DNA from: an uncultured Eubacteriales bacterium
Lineage (GTDB): Bacteria > Bacillota > Clostridia > Peptostreptococcales > Anaerovoracaceae
NCBI GenBank assembly: GCA_910583765.1
Contig: CAJTYS010000007.1
Location: 64,711-125,943 of the forward strand
Length of the DNA: 61,233 nt
Reading direction: 5' to 3'
Below the pieces are notes generated by a model. The model had not been told where the DNA came from. It did not search any database and saw only the letters and a program-made list of their open reading frames with translations. The number at the start of each line of letters is the position of its first letter. Within the stretch, counting starts at the first letter, position 1. Positions 54,543-61,233 of the stretch are shown piece by piece. The position numbers and the translations under genes are program-made.

Positions 54543-55452
54543 AGTTCAAGAGGCAAGGAAGTTTTTAGAGTTGGTTGGCATGCCAAAGGCACAGCAGGCA
54601 GACATATGCTGTTATGTGATATTGGCCATGGCTGGTATGAAGCCGGACATGTCATGGAAGGAAGCAAGCAATCATTGGATTCGTATTCATGATATTATTC
54701 AATTTTGTAATGTTTTTTATGACACCACTTATGCGGAAAACAGCAGAGAAACGTTCCGTAAACAGGCATTGCATAGATTTCGGACCGCTGCGCTGGTAGA
54801 GGACAATGGAATGGCGACAAATAGTCCTAATTATAAGTATAGACTTACAGAAGAAACTTTAAAATTGTTGGGAGCGTTTGGATCTGCGGAATGGCAGAAA
54901 TCATTGGACCGTTTTCTGATGTACCACGATAGGCTGATCGATATTTATGCGTCCAAAAAGAAAATGACAATGATGCCTGTAAAAATCAATGGTGCGGATT
55001 TTCAATTTTCTGCAGGAAAACATAATGAGTTACAAAAGGCGATCATTGAGGAATTTTCCCCAAGGTTCGCGCCTGATTCAGAATGTTTGTATGTAGGCGA
55101 TACGATAAAAAAAGATTTAGTAAAAAATATTGTGAAGCTGACAGAATTAGGATTTGAAATCACGCTGCACGATAAGATGCCAGATGTTATTCTGTATCGA
55201 GAAGATCAGGATTGGATTTACTTTGTGGAATCTGTCACTTCCGCAGGGCCGATGGATCCAAAACGGATTTATGAAATAACAGAAATGACGAGAAATGTTA
55301 CCGCAGGAAAAATTTTTATTACTGCGTTTTTGGATTTTAAAACGTATAAAAGATTTGCGGAATCCTTGGCATGGGAGACAGAAGTTTGGATTGCGGAAAT
55401 GCCAGAGCATATGATCCACTTGAATGGAGATAAGTTTTTAGGGCCAAGATGA
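54535..55452 (+). CDS. BsuBI/PstI-family type II restriction endonuclease, GTG start
   Basis: 305 residues: ECLYVGDTIKKDLVKNIVKL, LHDKMPDVILYREDQDWIYF, VESVTSAGPMDPKRIYEITE, VWIAEMPEHMIHLNGDKFLG. These are the conserved C-terminal blocks of PstI/BsuBI, including the Asp of MPD and the Glu of VES as PD-(D/E)XK-type catalytic residues. The gene starts at GTG 54535, overlapping the methyltransferase stop by 8 nt, with GGAGG 6 nt upstream. It appears intact. Confidence 0.94.
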   Translation: MDKVQEARKFLELVGMPKAQQADICCYVILAMAGMKPDMSWKEASNHWIRIHDIIQFCNVFYDTTYAENSRETFRKQALHRFRTAALVEDNGMATNSPNYKYRLTEETLKLLGAFGSAEWQKSLDRFLMYHDRLIDIYASKKKMTMMPVKINGADFQFSAGKHNELQKAIIEEFSPRFAPDSECLYVGDTIKKDLVKNIVKLTELGFEITLHDKMPDVILYREDQDWIYFVESVTSAGPMDPKRIYEITEMTRNVTAGKIFITAFLDFKTYKRFAESLAWETEVWIAEMPEHMIHLNGDKFLGPR

Positions 55453-55513
55453 AGGAACAGTGTATATTTGCCTAAAGCTTGAATCAATACTTAAGGAGGA
55501 TAAAAGCACCATT

Positions 55514-55609
55514 ATAAGATCGGCCTCCAAAAGCCAGATAGGAAACCTGGCAGTGGGAGGCCGGTTTTTTGTGATATGGGATGGGAGGCGCATTGATGTC
55601 AAAACTAGA
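55514..55609 (+). repeat. 96-bp direct repeat, copy 2
   Basis: Second copy of 52735-52830, offset 2779 bp, with the same terminator hairpin and the same ATGTCAAAACTAGA end. Together they bracket the restriction-modification genes exactly. Confidence 0.92.
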
Positions 55610-55680
55610 GCAGAAGCTTGTCCTGCGGAATCGCTCCAAGCCATTTTGGTTTGTTGAAGCCAGTCGCAAAAAAGCGGGCC
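55596..55680 (+). pseudogene. Gene stub beginning MSKLEQKLVLRNRSKPFWFV
   Basis: After a GGGAGG site the frame gives a plausible protein start for about 28 codons, up to ASRKKAGL, then runs into the antisense of plsC. It shares MSKL(D/E) with the stub after repeat copy 1, then diverges. The family is not recognised; it is probably the surviving 5' end of a gene that was cut. Confidence 0.45.
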
Positions 55681-56433
55681 TTACGCTTCTCCCTGCAACT
55701 TCCGCAGCTGTTCCACCCCGTCCCGCACGGTCTTTTCCACATCTAGGCATAGTTGTTTTTCTTCCTGCCGGGAAAGGCCTTTTGTTTCCACAGCAGGATG
55801 GATCATCACATCGATCTTAGCGCCTTTCAGATAACCGGATTCTTCAAACATTTTATAACTGCCGTTCACAGAAACTGGGACAATGGGGACTTCCGGCTTT
55901 GTGGCTAGTTTGAAGGCCCCCCGTTTAAAGTCGCCCATTTCCGGCCCTTTGCTCCTGGTGCCCTCTGGAAAAATCATCAGGGAAAAGCCCAAATGGATCA
56001 ATTCAATTCCTTCATCAATAGCTTTGAGAGAAGCGCGGGGGTCGTTTCTTTTAATGAGCACGCTGCGGATCCGTCGGATCCATTCTCCATAAAGGGGTAG
56101 CTTCCCAAGGTCGTCTTTTGCCACATAAGCAAAGGCAAGAGATGGGCTGAGTGCAGCGCAGTAGGAAATGATGTCTGCATAGCCCTGGTGGTTTCCCACA
56201 AAGACCAGCGGCCCTTTTTCCGGGATGTTTTCCCTGCCATGGACAGTCAGCTCAGAACCGAACATTTTCATCACGTTGTTTGACCAGATATCTTCGGCTT
56301 CTTTGATATTTTTGCGCTCTCGTTCATGGTTGCCTTTGGCTTTTGCATCTTCGATCGCATTCTTGTAAGTGTTCAAATGACGTAGAGTCAGGCAGAGCTT
56401 TGCCATGCCGGGGATATTCCGAATGATTTTCAT
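55681..56433 (-). CDS. plsC: 1-acyl-sn-glycerol-3-phosphate acyltransferase
   Basis: 250 residues: acyltransferase motif HX4D in FVGNHQGYADII, RSVLIKRNDPRASLKAI, motif III FPEGTRSKG and VPIVPVSVNGSY. It makes phosphatidic acid from lysophosphatidate at the membrane. ATG 56433 follows TAGGAG by about 9 nt; the frame is open upstream without support. Transcribed opposite to its neighbours. Confidence 0.92.
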   Translation of the reverse strand: MKIIRNIPGMAKLCLTLRHLNTYKNAIEDAKAKGNHERERKNIKEAEDIWSNNVMKMFGSELTVHGRENIPEKGPLVFVGNHQGYADIISYCAALSPSLAFAYVAKDDLGKLPLYGEWIRRIRSVLIKRNDPRASLKAIDEGIELIHLGFSLMIFPEGTRSKGPEMGDFKRGAFKLATKPEVPIVPVSVNGSYKMFEESGYLKGAKIDVMIHPAVETKGLSRQEEKQLCLDVEKTVRDGVEQLRKLQGEA

Positions 56434-56471
56434 AAAATTTTCTCCTAAATGGTGGTATGTCTTGTTATGCA

Positions 56472-56545
56472 GGAGCAACCGTCTGTCATTGCTCCTGGGC
56501 GTTGACAAAGCCTTCGCTGCAAGGGGCAGTAAATCTGACTTTGTT
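56472..56545 (-). repeat. Inverted repeats upstream of plsC, including ACAAAGTC-family element C
   Basis: AGGAGCAA (56471-56478) with TTGCTCCT (56489-56496), and GACAAAGCC (56504-56512) with GACTTTGTT (56537-56545). Read on the minus strand the latter starts AACAAAGTCAG like element B. On the minus strand TATACT lies just upstream, so the element would fall in the plsC leader. Confidence 0.55.
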
Positions 56546-56630
56546 CTTCTCTTAGTATAGGCGAGTCTGGCAAAATAATCAATCATGATTTTAAACAGCT
56601 GTAAGGGAATCAGCAAAGAAAGCGCTTTGC

Positions 56631-56665
56631 TTGCCATTTTCAGAGCAAGATGTTAGAATAGACCC
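56631..56665 (+). promoter_or_regulatory. Promoter shared with the AAA-ATPase-like gene at 61025
   Basis: TTGCCA (56631-56636), 17-bp spacer, TAGAAT (56654-56659), within GATGTTAGAATAGACCC (56649-56665). The same 17-mer occurs at 60976-60992 before the gene at 61025. Confidence 0.75.
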
Positions 56666-56689
56666 TAACCAACTTGGAAACGAGGCGCA

Positions 56690-57249
56690 TGTTCCGCTCC
56701 ATGGTGCGGGGCTGGTTCCGGAACGGTTCCGCCAATTACAATGACTTTATCAAAGCACTTCTTTCCGATGATTTGGAGGCCATGAACGAATACATGAACG
56801 ATGTGGCTCTAGCGACTTTCAGCTATTTCGACACGGGGAAAAAGCCTTCGAAATCCGAACCAGAAAAATTTCACGCTGTGGAAGCGATCACTAAGAATTT
56901 TGACAAGCAAAATTCAAGTGCCTGCTTCTACCACGGTTTCGTTTTGGGCCTGATGGTGGAGCTTTCAGGCAGATACGTCCTGACTTCCAACAGGGAGAGT
57001 GGATTCGGCAGGTACGATGTAATGCTGGAACCGCTGGATCAAAAGGACGATGTGATGATCTTGGAATTCAAAGTCCATGACCCAGATGACGAAAAAGATT
57101 TGGAAGAAACGGCTATGGCAGCTCTTGCTCAGATCAAAGAAAAGCGATACGCTGCCGCTTTGGAGGCCAAGGGAATTGTCCCGGAAAAGATTCGCAAGTA
57201 TGGATTTGCCTTTGAGGGTCAGAACGTGCTAATCCGAAAACAAGGATGA
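56690..57249 (+). CDS. Headless PD-(D/E)XK protein: C-terminal half of an AAA-ATPase-like family member
   Basis: About 186 residues corresponding to the last third of the 562-residue protein at 8963: GWFRNGSANYNDFIKALLSD, YHGFVLGLMVELSGRYVLTS, NRESGFGRYDVMLE and the catalytic-type MILEFKVHD. The ATPase domain is missing, yet promoter and a short leader are in place directly upstream, and the frame is intact to the stop. It is either a decaying remnant or a stand-alone nuclease-like domain. An in-frame ATG lies at 56690 (MFRSMVRG). Confidence 0.82.
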
Positions 57250-57275
57250 AGAAGAAAAAGCCGCTGCGGGGGCGG

Positions 57276-57548
57276 CTATTTTCTCCAGCGTTTTAATGTC
57301 GGAAACCACTCACGCATGGCGTTTCTGGCTTCTTCTTCATTCATGTTCGGGTTGGCGGCAACCATGTTAGGCACGCATATTTCGATCATTTCTTCCATGG
57401 TGCCTTGAAAGGTGAATTCGCCTTTTTCCAAACAGTACTGGCAATATTCCTCATTTTTGCTGCCATCGGCATTTGTCCCATACAGTTCCTTTGTGTCTCC
57501 CATTGGCATGCCGCAGCACTGACAGAATTTCTGATTCATTTCGCTCAT
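57276..57548 (-). CDS. Putative zinc-ribbon domain protein
   Basis: 90 residues: FCQCCGMPMGDTKELYGTNA, then EYCQYCLEKGEF, i.e. two C-x2-C pairs forming a treble-clef/zinc ribbon typical of the small putative zinc-ribbon family (PF12674 type), and a C-terminal helix NEEEARNAMREWFPTLKRW. Function unknown. GGAGGG precedes ATG 57548. Convergent with the headless PD-(D/E)XK gene. Confidence 0.88.
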   Translation of the reverse strand: MSEMNQKFCQCCGMPMGDTKELYGTNADGSKNEEYCQYCLEKGEFTFQGTMEEMIEICVPNMVAANPNMNEEEARNAMREWFPTLKRWRK

Positions 57549-57633
57549 TTTTCTTACCCTCCATATTTTCAATGTTTTCAAGTAGCTGTGTTGCTATGTG
57601 TTTAATATAGCAGGGATAACCTGACACCCTTTG

Positions 57634-58530
57634 TCAGGGTTTATTTTTTTCATAGATTGATTTTGCTTGTTTGGCTAAGACTTTTTTCAAATGAGCCGGT
57701 GACAGGATGTCCACCTGGGTTCCAAAGGACAGCAGATATCCGATGAGCCACGGGTCTTCCGGCATTTCCGCAGAAGCGATCAAGTCACCATTAGCCTGCT
57801 TTTGTACCTGGCTCTGATCGAATTCATCGTAAACGCGGTATGCCATTTCTTTGGGAAAGCGCAGCGTGATTTGCTGATATTCTCCCTGGAAAGTGTCGAT
57901 GGGCTTTGGAAAGTCTCGATGCTGGAAAGTTTCATCCAGGATTTCCAAATCTAAAATACGATTCAATTTAAAGATTCGCCAATCCTGTTTTTCTGTGCAA
58001 AAGGCTTTCAAATACCATGCCTTGGATTTGTAGGAAAGCTTGCAGGGCTGCACGATCCGCTGGCTGATCACTTCATAAGAGCTGGCGTAACGGATTTTCA
58101 CGTTCTTGTGGCGAATAATCGCTGATTTTAAGGAATCAAACTTTTCATTGTCAAACTCTCCGCTGCCCCATCTGGAAAAATCCACTTCCAGCCAGTCTTC
58201 CGAATCAAGGTGAAACAGGGCGGAAAGTTTCTGCAAGACCTGGCTGCCCCTAAGGTCCTGCGCAGTGTTGATGCTCTGCAGCGCTGTGAGGATCTCCTGT
58301 TTTTCTTCCGCTGATAAGAGCGCTTTGTCCAAGACAAAATCAGGCATCAAATGGATGCCGCCGTTTCTGCCTGTTTCTGCGTAAACGGGGATGCCCGCTT
58401 CGCTTAGGGCATCGATGTCCCGATAGATGGTCCTCACTGACACCTCAAATTTTTCGGCCAATTCCGGAGCCGTGGCCTGGCCTTTGTCAAGCAAGTGATA
58501 CACGATCTGAAATAATCTGCTTTCCCGCAT
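57634..58530 (-). CDS. YafY/DeoR-type HTH-WYL transcriptional regulator
   Basis: 298 residues: HTH_11 domain (ATAPELAEKFEVSVRTIYRD, then IDALSEAGIPVYAETGRNGG), WYL domain near 140-220 with SYKSKAWYLKAFCTEKQDWR, and a WCX C-terminal extension. WYL regulators sense ligands or nucleic acids. It is divergent from the MATE gene, with a 19-bp palindrome between them that is a natural shared operator. Confidence 0.92.
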   Translation of the reverse strand: MRESRLFQIVYHLLDKGQATAPELAEKFEVSVRTIYRDIDALSEAGIPVYAETGRNGGIHLMPDFVLDKALLSAEEKQEILTALQSINTAQDLRGSQVLQKLSALFHLDSEDWLEVDFSRWGSGEFDNEKFDSLKSAIIRHKNVKIRYASSYEVISQRIVQPCKLSYKSKAWYLKAFCTEKQDWRIFKLNRILDLEILDETFQHRDFPKPIDTFQGEYQQITLRFPKEMAYRVYDEFDQSQVQKQANGDLIASAEMPEDPWLIGYLLSFGTQVDILSPAHLKKVLAKQAKSIYEKNKP

Positions 58531-58569
58531 CCCTGGTTCCCCCTTTCAAAAATAAAATAGCGTTGATAT

Positions 58570-58588
58570 CTTGACATGACATGTCAAG
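58570..58588 (+). promoter_or_regulatory. Perfect 19-bp palindrome between WYL regulator and MATE gene
   Basis: CTTGACATGACATGTCAAG: 9-bp arms around one base. It provides a TTGACA on either strand, so a bound regulator would block divergent transcription. Confidence 0.75.
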
Positions 58589-58622
58589 GTTTATTATATG
58601 CGTTTTGTTTTCAAATGTCTAT

Positions 58623-58651
58623 TTGACATTTTAGGACGATTGTACTATACT
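58623..58651 (+). promoter_or_regulatory. Promoter of the MATE gene
   Basis: TTGACA (58623-58628), 17-bp spacer, TATACT (58646-58651). Confidence 0.85.
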
Positions 58652-58734
58652 AAAAATTAGGATGAACGTACTAAAACATATTGGAGATCAATTTTACGGA
58701 TTTCCAATAGAAGATAGAGGAAAAGGGGGAAAAC

Positions 58735-60123
58735 ATGATGAGCATTGCAGGAAATCCGTTAGGCACGGAAAGAGTCGGGACATTGATTTTGAAATTCGCT
58801 ATTCCAGGTATCGTCACTCAACTGATCAATTCTGCCCACAACATCATTGATCAGATTTTTATCGGGCAGGGATTCGGCGAGCTAGGTATAGCCGCCACGA
58901 ACATTGCCTTTCCGCTGACTTCCATTATTGTGGCTTTATCTGCGCTGATCGGCATGGGCGCAGCTTCCAAATTCAGTATTTTGTTGGGGAAAAATGACCG
59001 AGAGGAAGCTTCTAGTGTCCTTGGCACAGCGCTGTTCTTGCTGGTTGTGCTTGGCGGAATGATTTCCATTTGCGCTTCTCTCTTTCTGGATCCCATGCTG
59101 CGTTTATTCGGGGCCACGGATCTGATGATGCCTTATTCCCGAGAATATGTGCGGATTCTCAGTATCGGTGTCCTGTTTGGTGTTTTTTCCACTGGAACGT
59201 CTTATTTTATCAGGGCAGACGGAGATCCCAATTATTCCAGCATAGTGCTGCTGTCCGGCGCTGTGTTCAACATGATTTTTGATCCCATATTTTTGTATGT
59301 GCTTCATACCGGCATCTGGGGAATTGCTCTAGCCACAGTGCTAGGGCAGCTTTTATCCACAGTGCTGGTGCTGGTTTATCTGGGGAAGAAGTTTCGTGCG
59401 GTCTCGGTTTCCTTTCAGATCATTCGTCTGGACATGGCAGCGGCAAAGGCCATTGTTTCTTTAGGGTTCGCCATTTTCACCACCCATGTCTTGATGATCA
59501 TTGTGCAGATCATTCAGATGAATGCTTTTCGGATTTACGGGGCCATGTCTGAGTATGGCAGCGAGATCGCTATTGCCGGAGCCGGAGCCGTGAGCAAGTT
59601 GTCCATTGTTTTCCTGTCCAGCATCATTGGAATTTCCATCGGATGTCAGCCCATCTATGGGTTCAATTTTGGAAACAAAAAGTACGATCGGGTCAAAGAA
59701 ACTTATAAAAAAGCTTTGAAATACGGTACGGTCATCGCAGCCGCCGCATTTTTGATTTTGCAGCTGTTTCCAAGGCAATTGCTGGTGATTTTTAGCGCAG
59801 ATGACCCGATGTTTTACGAATTTTCCATCAAATACATCCGTATTGCGCTGGCTGTATTGTTTTTGAACGCTTTACAGCCCATCACGTCCACCTTTTGCAC
59901 GTCCATTGGCAAGGCGAAGATCGGATTTTGGATGGCACTCATACGGCAAGGATGTTTGCTGATCCCGCTTCTTTTGGTACTGCCGAAATGCTTTGGGCTC
60001 ACCGGTGTGCTGGCGGCCATGCCTATCGCAGATGGAATCGCTGCGGGCATCGTGCTTTTCTTTGGCATCGGCCAGCTGAAAGAACTTTCTAAGAAGCAGG
60101 CTGAAACACAGGATCAAGGATAA
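58735..60123 (+). CDS. MATE-family multidrug/sodium antiporter
   Basis: 462 residues, twelve hydrophobic segments in two MatE halves: PGIVTQLINSAHNIIDQIFI with the IGQGFGELGIAA loop in half 1, IGISIGCQPIYGFNFGNKKY in half 2. It exports cationic drugs or metabolites using a Na+ or H+ gradient. Two ATGs (58735, 58738) both fit the AAAGGGGG site. Regulation by the divergent WYL protein is likely from the shared palindrome. Confidence 0.92.
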   Translation: MMSIAGNPLGTERVGTLILKFAIPGIVTQLINSAHNIIDQIFIGQGFGELGIAATNIAFPLTSIIVALSALIGMGAASKFSILLGKNDREEASSVLGTALFLLVVLGGMISICASLFLDPMLRLFGATDLMMPYSREYVRILSIGVLFGVFSTGTSYFIRADGDPNYSSIVLLSGAVFNMIFDPIFLYVLHTGIWGIALATVLGQLLSTVLVLVYLGKKFRAVSVSFQIIRLDMAAAKAIVSLGFAIFTTHVLMIIVQIIQMNAFRIYGAMSEYGSEIAIAGAGAVSKLSIVFLSSIIGISIGCQPIYGFNFGNKKYDRVKETYKKALKYGTVIAAAAFLILQLFPRQLLVIFSADDPMFYEFSIKYIRIALAVLFLNALQPITSTFCTSIGKAKIGFWMALIRQGCLLIPLLLVLPKCFGLTGVLAAMPIADGIAAGIVLFFGIGQLKELSKKQAETQDQG

Positions 60124-60161
60124 CGGTTCATCAGGTGAAAGAGTGATATTGACAGGATTTC

Positions 60162-60203
60162 AACAAAGCCTGCCGCTGAAAAGATTGGCAGGGCAGGCCT
60201 TGT
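60162..60203 (+). repeat. Inverted-repeat element D (ACAAAGTC family) before the TetR gene
   Basis: AACAAAGCCTGCC (60162-60174) and GGGCAGGCCTTGT (60191-60203) form an imperfect stem. A TATAAT box (60212-60217) follows directly, and a TTGACA lies at 60149-60154. Confidence 0.5.
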
Positions 60204-60237
60204 GCTTATCGTATAATGAGATTTGGAGGAGTGTTTC

Positions 60238-60825
60238 ATGAAAAGATCGACAAGAGAACGGATACTGGAGCAGGCCAGGCTGCTGTTCAACCAGAGAGGG
60301 TATAACGGCGTTTCCATGGGAGACATCGCAAACGCAGTCGGCATCAGCAAGGGAAATTTGACATATCATTTCAATAAAAAAGAGTCCATTATGGAAGCAC
60401 TGGTTTTAGAGGCTAGGGAAGAAGTTCCGCAGAAAACCCCAGGAACTCTTGCTGAGCTGAATGCGCTTTTTCTGGATTTTCAGCAAGTGGTTCAAGAGAA
60501 CCTCTATTTTTTCCTGTATCATGCCCAGCTTGCGCGAATTTCACCGGAAATTTTTCAAAAACAGAAGGAAAGGTACAGTGAAATGCTGACCATGCTGGAA
60601 GCATCTTTTGAAACGCTTTCGCAGAAAGGACTGCTTAGAAAAGCGGATTTTTCTGATGAATACAGGAGGATCATTGATGCGATCTACATGGCGGCCACTT
60701 ACTGGGCCCCGTTTTCAGCCATGAAAAAGTCTCTTGGACAGGACGTGGAATATCGCCACCAGGCGTGGGCTTTGATGCATGGCCTTTTGACGGAAAAGGG
60801 CCGAAAGGAGCTGGGAAAATTTTGA
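60238..60825 (+). CDS. TetR-family regulator
   Basis: 195 residues: HTH at the N-terminus (VSMGDIANAVGISKGNLTYH, then FNKKESIMEALV) and a helical ligand domain. GGAGGAG lies just before ATG 60238. No obvious dedicated target adjoins it; the MATE gene upstream on the same strand is a candidate but has its own regulator. Confidence 0.92.
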   Translation: MKRSTRERILEQARLLFNQRGYNGVSMGDIANAVGISKGNLTYHFNKKESIMEALVLEAREEVPQKTPGTLAELNALFLDFQQVVQENLYFFLYHAQLARISPEIFQKQKERYSEMLTMLEASFETLSQKGLLRKADFSDEYRRIIDAIYMAATYWAPFSAMKKSLGQDVEYRHQAWALMHGLLTEKGRKELGKF

Positions 60826-60957
60826 ATGAAGGAAATCAATTAGAAATTTTTTCAGTGTCGCAGCGCATCCATGGGTAAAGGGCGAAGCCAGCAAGGGGAA
60901 AAGGGAGGAAAAGTCGACTCGCATGTTTGCTTGAAATTTGTTTGAAAGATGCCTCGC

Positions 60958-60992
60958 TTGCTATTTCCAGGGCGGGATGTTAGAATAGACCC
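60958..60992 (+). promoter_or_regulatory. Promoter of the AAA-ATPase-like gene at 61025
   Basis: TTGCTA (60958-60963), 17-bp spacer, TAGAAT (60981-60986), followed by agaccc. Similar to 56631-56665 over about 50 bp. Confidence 0.75.
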
Positions 60993-61024
60993 ATGAAAAC
61001 ACAGGGATTAGGAGGGGAGAAACC

Positions 61025-61233
61025 ATGGGCAGAACCATCAGCATCGGGCGTCAGGATTTTGAAAAAATGCGGGTGAGAAACAATTTTTACGTGGACAAGA
61101 CTCACTTTATCAAGGAATGGTGGGAAGCGGATGATGAGGTGACGCTGATCACTCGGCCAAGGCGGTTTGGAAAGACCTTGAACATGAGCATGCTGGAAAA
61201 GTTCTTTTCCACGGATCATGCGGGGAAGGGCGA
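61025..61233 (+). CDS. AAA-ATPase-like / PD-(D/E)XK family protein (3' end outside window)
   Basis: The first 69 residues: GRTISIGRQDFEKMRVRNNF, YVDKTHFIKEWWEADDEVTL, then the P-loop-like ITRPRRFGKTLNMSMLEKFF. This is the N-terminus of the family seen complete at 8963. GGAGGGG lies 8 nt before ATG 61025. The gene continues past the window edge. Confidence 0.9.
   Translation, partial: MGRTISIGRQDFEKMRVRNNFYVDKTHFIKEWWEADDEVTLITRPRRFGKTLNMSMLEKFFSTDHAGKG

Noticed and set aside
60840..60957. Possible small gene between TetR and the last AAA-ATPase-like gene
   Set aside because: Only short frames without ribosome binding sites; the stretch holds AT-rich sequence and the promoter at 60958.
1..61233. 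CRISPR arrays, tRNA or rRNA genes, complete insertion sequences, prophage genes
   Set aside because: No regularly spaced repeats, cloverleaf-type sequences, transposase/integrase or phage structural genes were found by reading; a dedicated search could still find a small RNA.

Overview
The window looks like chromosome of an anaerobic Gram-positive Clostridia-type bacterium (Lachnospiraceae/Eubacteriales/Family XIII-like). The grounds are AGGAGG-type ribosome binding sites almost everywhere, many TTGACA/TATAAT promoters with 17-bp spacers, AgrC/LytTR two-component genes, a sigma-54 PAS activator tied to CoA-ester fermentation genes, a Gram-positive-type pel locus without outer-membrane genes, and a giant BspA-like surface protein. 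This is inferred from gene families, not from a marker gene. I saw no rRNA, tRNA, CRISPR array, intact insertion sequence or prophage.

Layout. 1-8.6 kb: the 3' part of a giant secreted repeat protein (leucine-rich repeats, FnIII, PKD, InlB-type and Big_2 domains). 8.6-10.7 kb: a shortened HigA-like regulator and an AAA-ATPase-like/PD-(D/E)XK protein, closed by a strong terminator. 10.7-30.9 kb: one long co-directional exopolysaccharide locus. It starts with a control region (two related 32-bp palindromes and a leader with two mutually exclusive folds), then a 69-aa protein, PelD (SDR fusion, c-di-GMP I-site kept), PelE, a DUF2194 protein, PelF and PelG. It continues with a DUF2304 protein, GT4, GT2, a large membrane protein, a DUF4874/DUF4832 lipoprotein, GalE, a flippase, two tandem GT2 paralogues and a GT8. 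30.9-38.2 kb: an ogt remnant, a MerR regulator, an AgrC/LytTR-type two-component system, and a divergent operon of a small membrane protein, an SH3b lipoprotein and a Cache-GGDEF diguanylate cyclase that could feed c-di-GMP to PelD.

38.2-43.9 kb is a small-gene accessory zone: a DUF4869-like/P-loop pair, a truncated Abi_2 gene between two similar structured RNAs, a merR remnant left beside an intact MerR-type promoter, an EamA transporter, a RelE/HigB-HigA toxin-antitoxin pair, a MarR-GNAT operon with twin operators, a gene stub, and TetR plus a CPBP protease. 44-46.3 kb: a GPH sugar transporter and a zinc-ribbon membrane protein. 46.4-52.6 kb: a sigma-54 activator, a textbook -24/-12 promoter with a candidate upstream activator palindrome, and a four-gene unit (hotdog acyl-CoA ammonia-lyase-like protein, two type III CoA-transferases with catalytic Asp, APC amino-acid permease). 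This suggests uptake and CoA-dependent deamination of an amino acid. 52.7-55.6 kb: a BsuBI/PstI-type restriction-modification pair bracketed by 96-bp direct repeats. 55.7-61.2 kb: PlsC, a headless PD-(D/E)XK protein, a zinc-ribbon protein, a WYL regulator divergent from a MATE exporter, a TetR regulator, and the start of a third AAA-ATPase-like gene.

Themes: c-di-GMP-controlled polysaccharide output (PelD receptor plus nearby cyclase), decayed mobile/defence genes whose regulatory RNA or DNA sites survive, and recurrent short inverted repeats with ACAAAGTC-type ends at several leaders.
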